Below are positions 43,917-53,526 of a stretch of 64,000 bases of DNA, piece after piece (the stretch's first letter is position 1; every line of letters begins with the position of its first letter). The notes under the pieces are model-generated. The model did not search any database. It was not told the DNA's origin and worked only from the letters and a program-made list of their open reading frames with translations. The DNA is taken from positions 802,537 through 866,536 of the forward strand of contig NZ_LMPS01000004.1 of assembly GCF_001424405.1 (NCBI RefSeq). Direction: 5' to 3'. A program made the position numbers and the translations under genes. The DNA comes from Dyadobacter sp. Leaf189 (lineage in GTDB: Bacteria; Bacteroidota; Bacteroidia; Cytophagales; Spirosomataceae).

Positions 43917-46241
43917 ATGGAAGACCAGCCCACATCCATTCCCGGCTCCGAAAACCCGGACCAACTGACCGGACTGAAAAAAGGTCCGATTATGAAAGTT
44001 GCCGCCGGAATTCCAGCCGTGGTTTCCAGTTTTGAAAAAACAGTACAGGAAGCTGGCGTGAACCGCGGTATGAAGGCGCTTTTTAATCTCAATAAAAAAG
44101 GCGGCTTTGATTGTCCAAGCTGTGCCTGGCCCGATCCTGATGACGAACGCTCGGGAATAGCCGAGTACTGTGAGAATGGAGCAAGAGCAGTAGCGGAGGA
44201 GGCTACGCTCAAAAAGCTGACGCCTGAATTCTTTACCCAACACTCCGTTATTGAACTCGGAAAGCTTTCTGATCACGAGATCGGCAGCAAAGGCCGCATT
44301 GCCCAACCGATGCATTTACCCGCCGGAGGCACCCATTACCAGCCAATTACCTGGAATGCAGCTTTCACAAAAATCGGAATGGAGCTCAATCGGCTTTCCT
44401 CGCCGGATGAAGCCATCTTCTATACTTCCGGGCGCACCAGCAATGAGGCTGCATTTCTCTACCAGCTGTTCGTCCGCGAATTTGGCACGAATAACCTGCC
44501 CGATTGCAGCAATATGTGCCACGAAAGCAGCGGGGTCGCGCTCACTGAATCGTTAGGTATCGGGAAAGGATCCGTGAAGCTGGACGATCTGCATCAGGCA
44601 GAGGTAATCATGATTTTAGGCCAAAATCCGGGCACAAACCATCCCCGCATGCTGACTGCGCTGCAAAAAGCAAAAGCAAACGGCGCCAAGATTATTTCAA
44701 TTAATCCATTACCTGAAACCGGCTTAATGGGTTTCAATAACCCGCAGAAAGTAACCGGCGTTTTGGGCATCAATCCGGCACTTACCGATCTTTTCCTCCA
44801 GATCAGGATCAATGGCGACCATGCTTTACTGCAAGCTATTGAGTTACTGTTGTGGAAAGAGGAAAGGAGAAATCCGGGCAGCGTTTTTGACCAGGATTTC
44901 ATTCGTGAAAATACAGAAGGTTACGAGCAGTTCACCGCACATCTGGACACGCTGAACGTGGAGGAGCTGGCGGTAATATGCGGCATTGAGCTGGCGCAGA
45001 TCGAAGAGACAGCCCGATTACTCGCTTCAAAAAGCAAGATTATTGTTTGCTGGGCAATGGGTTTGACGCAGCATAAAAATGCGGTAGATACCATTAAGGA
45101 AGTAGTCAATCTGCTCCTGCTGAAAGGAAGTATCGGCAAGCCCGGCGCTGGTACCTGTCCCGTGCGCGGGCATAGCAATGTACAGGGCGACCGGACTGTG
45201 GGGATTTTTGAAAAACCTTCCGAAAGTCTGCTGAATGCAATTGAACGTAACTTCCGGTTCAGCCCACCCCGGAAACACGGTTTTGACGTAGTGGAATCCA
45301 TTAAGGCGATGCACGAAGGCCGCGCAAAAGTGTTTTTTGCAATGGGCGGCAACTTTCTTTCGGCTACTCCGGACACACAATATACCGCACAGGCTTTAAG
45401 CAATTGCAAATTAACTGTCCACGTTTCAACCAAACTGAACAGGAGCCACCTTGTACACGGCGAAGAAGCACTGATCCTGCCTTGCCTCGGAAGAAGCGAC
45501 GCGGACTTGCGGGAAGGTGAAAGCCGGTTTATTTCGTGTGAAAATTCAATGGGTGTGGTTCAGATGTCAAAGGGCATTCTGCCGCCGATATCCGATATGT
45601 TACTTAGTGAGCCGGAACTTATAGTGCGGCTGGCCAAGGCTACTCTGGGTAAAAAGAGCCAGATTAACTGGGACCGTTACATTGCAGATTATGATGTGAT
45701 CCGCGCGGATATCGAACGTACCATACCCGGTTTTGAAAACTACAATGAGCGCGTGCGCCAACCCGGCGGGTTTTACCTGCCAAATTGCAACCGCGAAGGC
45801 AAATTTGATACAAACACACAAAAGGCGCAATTCAACGTTGCTCCGGTGATCGAAAACAAACTGGAAGAGGGTGAGCTGATGATGATGACGATCCGGAGCC
45901 ACGACCAGTTTAACACAACAGTCTACGGCCTGAACGATCGCTACCGCGGTATCTTCAACGAACGAAGGGTTGTTCTGATGAACCGCCGGGATATCTCAGC
46001 GCGGCATTTGGAGAACGGTAGTCTTGTGGACCTGTACAACCGATTTGACGGCGTGGAAAGGGTTGCAAGAAAGTTTGTCGTGATAGAATACCCGATCCCG
46101 GAAGGCTGTACGGCCACCTATTTTCCCGAGACCAATGTACTGGTGCCGATTGGCAGTGTAGCGGAGAAAAGTAACACACCAACTTCCAAGATGGTAGCGA
46201 TAACGATAGTGAAGCATACGAATGCTGACACGCAATTTTAA
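43917..46241 (+). CDS. FdhF/YdeP-family molybdopterin oxidoreductase
   Basis: A 774-residue bis-MGD enzyme of the YdeP branch of formate dehydrogenase-like proteins. The N-terminus holds CPSC (66-69) in GGFDCPSCAWPDPD, and the presumed Mo ligand is Cys201 in NMCHESSGVAL, not selenocysteine. Other cofactor-binding parts are MILGQNPGTNHPRM, GTCPVRGHSNVQGDRTVG and the C-terminal domain FNTTVYGLNDRYRG. No signal peptide is seen, so it should be cytosolic. No Fe-S or membrane partner is encoded next to it; the electron acceptor is unknown. In E. coli YdeP is linked with acid resistance. Confidence 0.9.
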   Translation: MEDQPTSIPGSENPDQLTGLKKGPIMKVAAGIPAVVSSFEKTVQEAGVNRGMKALFNLNKKGGFDCPSCAWPDPDDERSGIAEYCENGARAVAEEATLKKLTPEFFTQHSVIELGKLSDHEIGSKGRIAQPMHLPAGGTHYQPITWNAAFTKIGMELNRLSSPDEAIFYTSGRTSNEAAFLYQLFVREFGTNNLPDCSNMCHESSGVALTESLGIGKGSVKLDDLHQAEVIMILGQNPGTNHPRMLTALQKAKANGAKIISINPLPETGLMGFNNPQKVTGVLGINPALTDLFLQIRINGDHALLQAIELLLWKEERRNPGSVFDQDFIRENTEGYEQFTAHLDTLNVEELAVICGIELAQIEETARLLASKSKIIVCWAMGLTQHKNAVDTIKEVVNLLLLKGSIGKPGAGTCPVRGHSNVQGDRTVGIFEKPSESLLNAIERNFRFSPPRKHGFDVVESIKAMHEGRAKVFFAMGGNFLSATPDTQYTAQALSNCKLTVHVSTKLNRSHLVHGEEALILPCLGRSDADLREGESRFISCENSMGVVQMSKGILPPISDMLLSEPELIVRLAKATLGKKSQINWDRYIADYDVIRADIERTIPGFENYNERVRQPGGFYLPNCNREGKFDTNTQKAQFNVAPVIENKLEEGELMMMTIRSHDQFNTTVYGLNDRYRGIFNERRVVLMNRRDISARHLENGSLVDLYNRFDGVERVARKFVVIEYPIPEGCTATYFPETNVLVPIGSVAEKSNTPTSKMVAITIVKHTNADTQF

Positions 46242-46354
46242 CATTCGCCTAATATAGCTGCGACTTACAAGCCGTAATTTTCGCAATTCTTAGCAGTAGT
46301 ACCTGGTTCAGGGCTACTTGTATTTCCAGTTATTTCAGTTTAATTTTTTACAAA

Positions 46355-47125
46355 ATGAAGAAAGTATTTGCTATGCTTGCAGCAGGTTTTTTGAGCTTGA
46401 CTGCATTTGAAGGAATGTCACAAAACAAGAACAAGGTGATCGCTCACCGCGGCGCATGGAAGCATACCGGCGCTACTGAAAACTCAATTGGTGCATTGGA
46501 GCACGCGATCAAACTCGGCTGCTATGGAAGCGAGTTTGATGTGCATATGTCAGCCGACTCTGTACTTTTCGTATTGCACGATCACTCCATTAAAGGTACC
46601 CATGTTGAAAAAACCAATGCGAGCGAATTGTCGCAGATCAAGCTGGAAAACGGCGAGTCGCTACCCACACTGGAAGCTTACCTGAAGGCTGGCGCGAAAC
46701 AGAAGAAAACGAGGCTGATCCTGGAAATCAAAACCTCTTCAATGGGCAAGGAAAGATCACTTGCGTTGACTGCCAAATGCGTAGAAATGGTGAAAAAGCT
46801 GAAAGTCGAGAAGATCACCGACTACATCGCCTTTGATTTTGATGTATGTAAAAAAGTGAAGGAACTCGCACCAAAAGCGCACGTGGAATACTTAAACGGA
46901 GATAAAACGCCGGATGAAATCGCCGCAGCCGGACTGGACGGAATCGACTACCATTACAATGTTTATAAGAAAAACGAGGATTACATTCCTGCGATGAAAG
47001 CGAAGAAGCTGACTACGAATGTATGGACTGTAAACGACGAATCTGCATTGAAATGGTTCCTGGAAAAAGATGTGGATTACATTACTACCAACGAACCTGA
47101 ATTGCTGCTCAGCATTTCAAAATAA
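46355..47125 (+). CDS. Secreted glycerophosphodiester phosphodiesterase family protein
   Basis: A 256-residue protein with a signal peptide (cleavage near EGMSQ). The GDPD TIM barrel is recognised from IAHRGAWKHTGATENS with His31, Arg32, Glu43, then SEFDVHMSAD with Glu60 and Asp62, and VLHDHSIKGT. These residues form the calcium or magnesium site and catalytic pair. The reaction is hydrolysis of glycerophosphodiesters to glycerol-3-phosphate and an alcohol. It is likely periplasmic, perhaps for phosphate or lipid scavenging. Confidence 0.9.
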   Translation: MKKVFAMLAAGFLSLTAFEGMSQNKNKVIAHRGAWKHTGATENSIGALEHAIKLGCYGSEFDVHMSADSVLFVLHDHSIKGTHVEKTNASELSQIKLENGESLPTLEAYLKAGAKQKKTRLILEIKTSSMGKERSLALTAKCVEMVKKLKVEKITDYIAFDFDVCKKVKELAPKAHVEYLNGDKTPDEIAAAGLDGIDYHYNVYKKNEDYIPAMKAKKLTTNVWTVNDESALKWFLEKDVDYITTNEPELLLSISK

Positions 47126-47136
47126 CACAATACGAC

Positions 47137-47167
47137 TTGGAAATGGCTAGATCTTAGCCATTTCCAA
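47137..47167. terminator. Hairpin between GDPD gene and metX
   Basis: A perfect 13-bp stem TTGGAAATGGCTA with its complement around the loop GATCT, covering the end of metX. No clear T run follows on either strand, so termination strength is uncertain. Confidence 0.5.
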
Positions 47168-48196
47168 CTGTCCGTTTGTCTCCTGCCACGCCCTGATTAC
47201 CTGCGTAAGCTGCTTGTACTCAATCAGGAAACCATCGTGACCATAAAGCGAATCTATCTCCTGGAAAACTGCGTCAGGAATATGGCGGGCCAAAAATTGC
47301 TGCTCTGAAAGCGGGAATAACAGATCGGACTTAATTCCGAGCACGAGCGTTTTGGCTTTCACCAGACCCAGCGCGTGCACAATCCCGCCGCGGTTACGGC
47401 CTACATTATGCGAGTCCATGATTTTGGACAAAACCCAATAGGAATATGCATTAAAACGCTTCACAAACTTATCTCCCTGGTACTGCTGATAGGAAGAAGC
47501 CCGGAAATCGTCGATCTGGTCGGGGTTATCTCTTGCCTGGGTAAAGTTGTAAGTGTCATAATTGCGGTAAGACAGCAATGCGATTGACCTGGCTGCCCGC
47601 ATTCCCATAGCGCCTGCTTCGGGATGATCGTCTTTAAAAGTAGGATCTGCCTCAATCGCCATTCTCTGGGATTCGTTAAAGGCAATTCCCCAGGGCGAAT
47701 GCAATGCATTGGAAGCAATCAGTACCAGCTCTTCAAACAAATCGGGAACTTCAACCGCCCATTCAAGCGCCTGCTGTCCGCCCAGCGATCCGCCGATACA
47801 GATCTTGATTTTCCTGATACCCAACTCCTGTCGCAACAGGTCCATGGCACCAACGACGTCGCGGACGGTAATCACAGGAAAATCCCGGTAGTAAGGTTTC
47901 TGTGTTTTGGGATTTACCGAAAGAGGCCCGGTGGAACCATATGCGGAGCCCAGCACATTCACACAAACTATGAAATCCTTTGAGGGGTTGAAATATTTAT
48001 CATCGCCTACAAGCCCGTCCCACCATTCGGCTGCATTGGAGCTGCCGGTAAGTGCGTGGCAGATCCAGATAATATTGTTCTGTTCCGGGTTGATTGTTCC
48101 GTAGGTAGTGTATGATAGCTCAAAACCGGCCAGTTCGCCGCCCATTTCCAGGGAATAAGGATAGGGATGTTTGAATATTTTTTGTTCCGACTGCAT
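47147..48196 (-). CDS. metX: Homoserine O-acetyltransferase
   Basis: A 349-residue alpha/beta-hydrolase that acylates homoserine at the entry of methionine synthesis. Landmarks are CHALTGSSNAAEWW, NVLGSAYGSTGP, the nucleophile elbow GGSLGGQQALEWA, GRNRGG, and the catalytic His in LYGHDGFLIE. The length is normal. It is preceded by a SAM-I riboswitch (48355-48458), so its expression should fall when S-adenosylmethionine is abundant. Confidence 0.95.
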   Translation of the reverse strand: MQSEQKIFKHPYPYSLEMGGELAGFELSYTTYGTINPEQNNIIWICHALTGSSNAAEWWDGLVGDDKYFNPSKDFIVCVNVLGSAYGSTGPLSVNPKTQKPYYRDFPVITVRDVVGAMDLLRQELGIRKIKICIGGSLGGQQALEWAVEVPDLFEELVLIASNALHSPWGIAFNESQRMAIEADPTFKDDHPEAGAMGMRAARSIALLSYRNYDTYNFTQARDNPDQIDDFRASSYQQYQGDKFVKRFNAYSYWVLSKIMDSHNVGRNRGGIVHALGLVKAKTLVLGIKSDLLFPLSEQQFLARHIPDAVFQEIDSLYGHDGFLIEYKQLTQVIRAWQETNGQLEMAKI

Positions 48197-48354
48197 AGGT
48201 GCGCAAGCACAGTTAAGTACAAAATAGTAAGGTCACCTTTTTTGACAAAAAACATAGTGACTAATACATCTGAAAAATTCCTTTCAGTTGCAGGTGCGAG
48301 AATAAAGCCATTCGGCTTACGGAAATTTCTAACTGTAAGAACACGCGAATTGAT

Positions 48355-48458
48355 TTTATATCTCCTAATAAATTAGGTGGGAATTAGCACCTTTCTCCAC
48401 ATTGGTAGCAGGTTGCCAGAGGTTCATTGAGCCCATTCTCTCGCCTCTTCTTTATAAA
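48355..48458 (-). promoter_or_regulatory. SAM-I (S-box) riboswitch controlling metX
   Basis: Read on the minus strand, the leader of metX contains AAGAAGAGGCGAGAGAATGG, GGCTCAATGAACCTCTGGCA, ACCTGCTACC and GGTGCTAATTCC in order, the conserved SAM-I core. The ends TTTATA/TATAAA (48453-48458 and 48355-48360) can close helix P1. A small AAGCC-GAAT-GGCTT hairpin followed by TATT lies downstream and could be the switch element. Confidence 0.9.
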
Positions 48459-48493
48459 TCAACCGCTTTGGTGGAGCAATTGACTTGATGGTA

Positions 48494-48525
48494 CAATATT
48501 AAGCCGGGACGCGGGAAAATGCAAA
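48494..48525 (-). promoter_or_regulatory. metX promoter
   Basis: On the minus strand TTTG (48522-48525), 20 bp, then TAATATTG (48494-48501). Spacing and sequence fit the Bacteroidota promoter with one mismatch; the transcript would begin about 30 bp before the riboswitch. Confidence 0.65.
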
Positions 48526-48692
48526 CAAACTACCAAATTCTATTGGCCTCGGCAAGCTGGTTTTATGGGCCGGAAGGAACAAAAGCACAGGTCAGCTCGT
48601 TGAATTTTTATAGCAAATAGAAGTGCATTGGAGCTCAAAAATGATGTTATTGGGCCAGTGTTAGCGTATTAACCCTTTAAAATCAGTTTGTT

Positions 48693-50243
48693 TTGTACGG
48701 TTTTATTGCACCTGCTTTTACTTACGGACAGTCCCATGTTTCACCGGAGGATCTTTACGGTACCCTCTTCAAAGACGTACAGAATAGTCACATTTTCCCG
48801 GACTCAAAAACCTTCGCAGATGCGATCCCGCTTGAAGATCCGGTGTTGATTATAGAGCGTTATCACCGGGAGAAAATCGCTGCTGATTTTGATATGGCAG
48901 GATTTGTGGAAAAGTATTTTCGTCTGCCTGCTCATATCGCATTGACTTTTCAGGCGGATAAAAATGCTTCTGTTTCGGAACATATCAGGAGGCTGTGGCC
49001 CGTGCTGACGAGGCAACCGGAGAGCCAGGAACGCGGCGGCTCACTGATCCCACTGCCCTACTCTTATGTGGTTCCGGGCGGCCGGTTCAGGGAGATCTAT
49101 TACTGGGACAGCTACTTCACATTACTGGGCTTGAAAGAGGCCGGACGAACGGATCTGGTTCAAAGCATGATAGATAATTTTGCTTACCTCATCGACAACT
49201 TCGGCTACATTCCCACAGCCAACCGGACCTATTATCTGTCCCGGTCCCAGCCACCGTTCTTTTCATTGATGGTCAGACTTTTCAGTGAAATGGAAGGCAA
49301 GAAAGTGTTGAAGCGGTACCTGCCTCAAATGCAGAAAGAGTACGATTACTGGATGGATTCGGGCAGCAGCACCGGCGAACCGTTTACAGCCTACCGCCGT
49401 CTGGTATACCTTCCCAACGGAATGAAGCTGAACAGGTACTGGGATGACAAGGCGGCACCGAGACCGGAATCTTACCGCGAAGATGTGGAACTTGCGGCTC
49501 ATGCAAAGGAAAATCACGGGACCGCGCCCGAAGAGATTTACCGCCACATCCGCGCCGCAGCTGAATCGGGCTGGGATTTCAGCAGCAGGTGGTTTTCAAA
49601 TGAAAATGACTTTTCAACTATCCACACTACCGACATTATACCGATCGACCTCAACTGTCTGATGTATTACCTGGAACAAACACTTGCCGAAGCTTACCTG
49701 CTGAGTGGCAATCTTACGTTGCACCAGGTTTATACCGGAAAAGCCATCGATCGTAAGCTGGCAATCCAGCTGTATTCCTGGGATACCGAGAAGAATTTTT
49801 ATATGGACTACGATTTTAAAAAACAAAGTTTCACAAAAGCCGTTACGCTGGCCGGAACATTTCCACTATTTTTCAAACTCGCGCCCAAGCAGAATTCACA
49901 TTATGTAAGAGCTTACATCAGGCTCAACTTTCTGAAATCAGGCGGGTTGCTGACTACCACATTGAACTCAGGACAGCAGTGGGATGCGCCAAATGGCTGG
50001 GCTCCATTGCAGTGGATTGCCTATAAAGGTTTAAGGAATTACAACTTTCACCGGACTGCCAATGAACTGTCTGCCGAGTGGCTTGGTCTGATCGAAAAGG
50101 AGTTTAAACATTCAGGAAAAATGCTTGAAAAATACAATGTGTCCAACACCAATTTGATTGCAGGCGGCGGTGAATATGAAGTTCAGGAAGGTTTCGGCTG
50201 GACAAACGGAGTATATTTGAGAATGAAAAACAAGAAAAGATAG
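48693..50243 (+). CDS. treA: Alpha,alpha-trehalase (GH37), uncertain start
   Basis: A GH37 trehalase of about 516 residues that splits trehalose into two glucoses. Signatures are PGGRFREIYYWDSY, GYIPTANRTYYLSRSQPP, WDFSSRW, QWDAPNGWAP and GGGEYEVQEGFGWTNGV. The 5' end is odd: the frame opens at a TAA at 48678 and has no ATG or GTG before the family domain; the only start is TTG 48693. The first residues (FVLYGFIAPAFTYGQ) look like the core of a signal peptide without its basic n-region. Either an unusual start is used or the beginning has been damaged. Confidence 0.88.
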   Translation: MYGFIAPAFTYGQSHVSPEDLYGTLFKDVQNSHIFPDSKTFADAIPLEDPVLIIERYHREKIAADFDMAGFVEKYFRLPAHIALTFQADKNASVSEHIRRLWPVLTRQPESQERGGSLIPLPYSYVVPGGRFREIYYWDSYFTLLGLKEAGRTDLVQSMIDNFAYLIDNFGYIPTANRTYYLSRSQPPFFSLMVRLFSEMEGKKVLKRYLPQMQKEYDYWMDSGSSTGEPFTAYRRLVYLPNGMKLNRYWDDKAAPRPESYREDVELAAHAKENHGTAPEEIYRHIRAAAESGWDFSSRWFSNENDFSTIHTTDIIPIDLNCLMYYLEQTLAEAYLLSGNLTLHQVYTGKAIDRKLAIQLYSWDTEKNFYMDYDFKKQSFTKAVTLAGTFPLFFKLAPKQNSHYVRAYIRLNFLKSGGLLTTTLNSGQQWDAPNGWAPLQWIAYKGLRNYNFHRTANELSAEWLGLIEKEFKHSGKMLEKYNVSNTNLIAGGGEYEVQEGFGWTNGVYLRMKNKKR

Positions 50244-50365
50244 ACGCGGTTCAGGCATAAAATAATTTATATCATTCCAATAAATTATATTGAAAATTTA
50301 GCCTGAGACCTTCTTTCAATAGCATATTTTTTTAATACCTTGTATTACTAACACGACCAACCCCG

Positions 50366-51157
50366 ATGAGACTCCCTATATATCAGATTGATGCTTTTAC
50401 CGATAAACTTTTTGGAGGTAACCCTGCCGCAGTTGTTCCATTAGAGCAATGGCTGCCGGACGAAACCATGCTTAATATAGCAGCAGAAAACAATCTTGCT
50501 GAAACTGCATTCTACATTCCTACTGAAAATGGCTTTCATATCCGCTGGTTTACGCCTTCGGTAGAAGTTGATCTTTGCGGGCATGCGACACTGGCTACTG
50601 CCTATGTGATTTTTAATATTCAGAATTACGAGGGTTATACGATATCATTTCAGTCACGAAGCGGCGAGCTGCGCGTGGATTGCAAAGAAGACTGGCTAAC
50701 ACTTAATTTTCCGGCAGATCAATACCATGTGGCAGTACCGCCTCCGGCATTGGCAGAAAGTCTGAACACGACGCATCTGCTGGAAGTTTATAAAGGAAAA
50801 ACAGATTACATGGTCGTTGTCGAGTCAGAAGATATCGTGCGCAATCTGGATTTTGACATCATTATTCTTTCTACTATTCCTGCAAGAGGCATTATCGTGA
50901 CCGCGCCGGGTGAAGATGTGGATTTTGTGTCAAGGTTCTTTGCACCTCAGTCTGGTATTGACGAAGATCCGGTCACTGGCTCGGCGCATACCACCCTTAT
51001 CCCTTACTGGGCTGAGAAGCTTGAAAAGAACAAGCTGGTCGCCAAGCAGCTTTCCAAGAGAGGTGGCTATCTTAAATGCGAGCTCGACGGCGACCGTGTT
51101 TACATTGGCGGCCAGGCGAAATTGTACCTCAAAGGAGAAATTCTGGTCGACGATTAA
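50366..51157 (+). CDS. PhzF-family isomerase-like protein
   Basis: A 263-residue protein of the PhzF fold (two diaminopimelate epimerase-like halves). Signs are YQIDAFTDKLFGGNPAAVV, NNLAETAFY with the catalytic Glu, VDLCGHATLATAYV and GIDEDPVTGSAHTTLIPYW. PhzF acts in phenazine synthesis, but most relatives work elsewhere on unknown substrates; no phenazine genes are near. It converges with, and overlaps by 4 bp, the EamA transporter gene. Confidence 0.9.
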   Translation: MRLPIYQIDAFTDKLFGGNPAAVVPLEQWLPDETMLNIAAENNLAETAFYIPTENGFHIRWFTPSVEVDLCGHATLATAYVIFNIQNYEGYTISFQSRSGELRVDCKEDWLTLNFPADQYHVAVPPPALAESLNTTHLLEVYKGKTDYMVVVESEDIVRNLDFDIIILSTIPARGIIVTAPGEDVDFVSRFFAPQSGIDEDPVTGSAHTTLIPYWAEKLEKNKLVAKQLSKRGGYLKCELDGDRVYIGGQAKLYLKGEILVDD

Positions 51158-52038
51158 GCCGCCCGCTTTCCTGAAAGTTTTGTTCGTTGTCCCGCATACA
51201 ATCCGCCAATTACAAGGATTGTTCCGGCTATGGTATAGCCTGTAATCGGCTCGGACATCAACCACCAGGCGAAGAAGAAACCGAACAAGGGACAGAGAAA
51301 CAGCCACAATGAAGCCTTGACGGTATCAATGCGCAAGAGGTAGAACCAGCAGATCAACCCTGCGATTGATACCGCCAGGCTCAACCATAAAACGGAGCCC
51401 CAGAAAACTTTGTCATAAACAGTTGCTGACAGATCGCTGAGCAGAAATGTTGCGGGCAATAACAATATGCCGCCAATGAAAACCTGCCAGCCGTTGATCA
51501 GCAAGTTGGGCAGCTCCCAATTGACAGATGCGTAGTAAACACTGGCTGCGGATACTGCTACCATGCTGATCAGCAGCAGCGTTATTCCTCCGACAGTCGT
51601 GTAGCTGTCTGCCAGCAAAGGATAGGTAGCAATGCCGATCCCCGCCATTCCCAGCACAATCCCGAGCCACTCTTCCTTCTGCGGCTTGCGCTTTAACCAC
51701 CACGATGATAGCAAAACGATAATCAGCGGATTGGTGGACACTGCCAGGCTACCTATGCCGGCAGCGGTATATTTCATTGCGCACACGTAGAGGCCCAGGT
51801 ATAACGTTGTATTCAAAAAACCAAAGACGGCCAATTGCTTCCATTCTTTTTTATTCGGCATGCGGTAGGTTGAACCTTTGCCAAATGCATAAGAAAATGA
51901 AAGGAGCAAAATGCCCGCAATAAAGAAGCGCACGTTTGCCAACACCAAAGGAGGAGCAGATTGCACCCCGAATTTGGTTGCAACTGAGGCTGAGGACCAC
52001 AAAATGGAAAAAAGAAGACCAATACCTATATTTTTCAC
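51154..52038 (-). CDS. EamA/DMT superfamily transporter
   Basis: A 294-residue inner membrane protein with ten hydrophobic helices in two EamA repeats (first half about 5-135, second about 150-285). Features are the N-terminal LLFSILWSSASVATKFG and the mid-protein VLGMAGIGIATYPLL. Relatives export amino acids, purines or other metabolites; the substrate is unknown. The start is a GTG at 52038. It is divergent from the OmpA-family gene, 73 bp apart. Confidence 0.85.
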   Translation of the reverse strand: MKNIGIGLLFSILWSSASVATKFGVQSAPPLVLANVRFFIAGILLLSFSYAFGKGSTYRMPNKKEWKQLAVFGFLNTTLYLGLYVCAMKYTAAGIGSLAVSTNPLIIVLLSSWWLKRKPQKEEWLGIVLGMAGIGIATYPLLADSYTTVGGITLLLISMVAVSAASVYYASVNWELPNLLINGWQVFIGGILLLPATFLLSDLSATVYDKVFWGSVLWLSLAVSIAGLICWFYLLRIDTVKASLWLFLCPLFGFFFAWWLMSEPITGYTIAGTILVIGGLYAGQRTKLSGKRAA

Positions 52039-52111
52039 ACACGAAACAGATTATGGATCAAAAATACAGGATGCATTTCGGCTTCCGCCGGCACTTTTCA
52101 TATTTTTGAGC

Positions 52112-53500
52112 ATGATTACTCGAAAAAATGTACTGCTTTTCGCATTTCTTCTGACAAGCTGGTGCACTCCTGCATTTTCCCAGAATCAATGGACGTACGA
52201 CTTTAACAATGGGCTGAATCCGATTGAAAGCGGCGGACCTGCATTGAAAGTACTTGGGCAACCAGGGCAGTACATCAAAGAAAAGATCCCCGGCTCCGAT
52301 TACCTCAACCGCACGATCTATCAATTTGAAAACAACAGCGGATTACAGTTTAACAATACGGAAGCGAAGGGATTTCTGAGCAAATCGTTTACTGTCGAGA
52401 TATATTTCAAAATGACGGAGCTCGACAGCTGGAAGCGGGTTCTCGATTTTAAAAACCGCAAAAGCGATTACGGAAGTTACATCTATGACGGGAAACTGAA
52501 TTTCTACGATTACGCGATCGGTGAGAAAGCTCCGGTGAGAGCCAATCAGTATGTGCATTATGTGTACTCGCGTGACTTCGATACCAAGACTATCAAGATG
52601 TACATCAATGGTCAGTCGAAGCTGGAATTCAAAGATCCCGGAAGTGAGGGAATGCTGGACCAGGACCAGGTACTTAACTTTTTTCAGGATGACCTGGTTG
52701 CCAACCACGAAGCCAGTTCAGGCTCCATTGCATTGATCCGTGTTTATGATCGTGTGATGACGCCTGTTTTTGTAAGGAGAAGCTACCAGACGATCAGCAA
52801 AACCTTCAAAGAGCCAGTTGCAAAGGAGGAAGAAACTGCTCCTCAGCCGGAGGAAAAGGTGGCAGAAAAACCAGGGCGGAACAAAAACCTTTCGCTGGTT
52901 ACGGGGAAAGTTTACGACGGCCGCAACCTCAAACCTGTACATGATGCGGAGGTAATGGTAAGAAAGTCGGACAACGATTCTCTGGTTGCGCAGACTAAAA
53001 CGGTAGAAGGAGTTTATAATTTTGAACTGACTCCGTACGAGTCTTACCGGATTTCGGCACGTGCAGACGGGTTTCAAAGCAAGAGTGTAGCCGTCAAAAC
53101 CACCAATAGGTATGAGGAAATCAAGTCGCTGATCAGTCTGGCACCGGAAACCTACACCACTCCATTAACAACACTGTACTTCAACCAGGGAACGGAAGAA
53201 ATAGACGGGCAGTCACTGACTGACCTGGATTCCATTGCCGGCTACTTTCAAAAACATCCTGGCTTAAAGATCCTTTTGAAAGGCCATACGGACAATACCG
53301 GGAATTTTGAGAAGAACCTTGAACTATCCAATAAGCGGGTAGAAACGGTAAAAACGCATTTGATCGGAAAAGGAATTCCGGCAGACCGCATAGAAGGAAA
53401 CGGTTACGGCTCGGCACAGCCGAAGCGGGTGAACAGGTCGGAGACAGACAAGCGCTCGAACCGTCGGGTAGACATTTGGGCGGAGCCTGTAAAAAGATAA
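52112..53500 (+). CDS. OmpA-family protein with LamG-like domain
   Basis: A 462-residue secreted protein with signal peptide ending PAFSQ. The N-terminal half resembles a LamG/concanavalin fold (KSFTVEIYFKMTELDSWKRVLDF, KMYINGQSKLEF). A Pro-Glu-rich linker leads to a carboxypeptidase-regulatory-like beta-sandwich (VTGKVYDGRNLKPVHDAEV) and a C-terminal OmpA domain (LLKGHTDNTGNFEKNLELS, NRRVDIW) that should bind peptidoglycan. I chose ATG 52112; the longer frame from 51911 lacks signal-peptide character. It is followed by a clear terminator. Confidence 0.88.
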   Translation: MITRKNVLLFAFLLTSWCTPAFSQNQWTYDFNNGLNPIESGGPALKVLGQPGQYIKEKIPGSDYLNRTIYQFENNSGLQFNNTEAKGFLSKSFTVEIYFKMTELDSWKRVLDFKNRKSDYGSYIYDGKLNFYDYAIGEKAPVRANQYVHYVYSRDFDTKTIKMYINGQSKLEFKDPGSEGMLDQDQVLNFFQDDLVANHEASSGSIALIRVYDRVMTPVFVRRSYQTISKTFKEPVAKEEETAPQPEEKVAEKPGRNKNLSLVTGKVYDGRNLKPVHDAEVMVRKSDNDSLVAQTKTVEGVYNFELTPYESYRISARADGFQSKSVAVKTTNRYEEIKSLISLAPETYTTPLTTLYFNQGTEEIDGQSLTDLDSIAGYFQKHPGLKILLKGHTDNTGNFEKNLELSNKRVETVKTHLIGKGIPADRIEGNGYGSAQPKRVNRSETDKRSNRRVDIWAEPVKR

Positions 53501-53526
53501 AGCCATCTCATTGAGATGGCTTTATA
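53499..53526 (+). terminator. Intrinsic terminator
   Basis: An 11-bp stem AAAGCCATCTC/GAGATGGCTTT directly overlapping the stop of the OmpA-family gene, followed by TTTATA. Confidence 0.75.
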
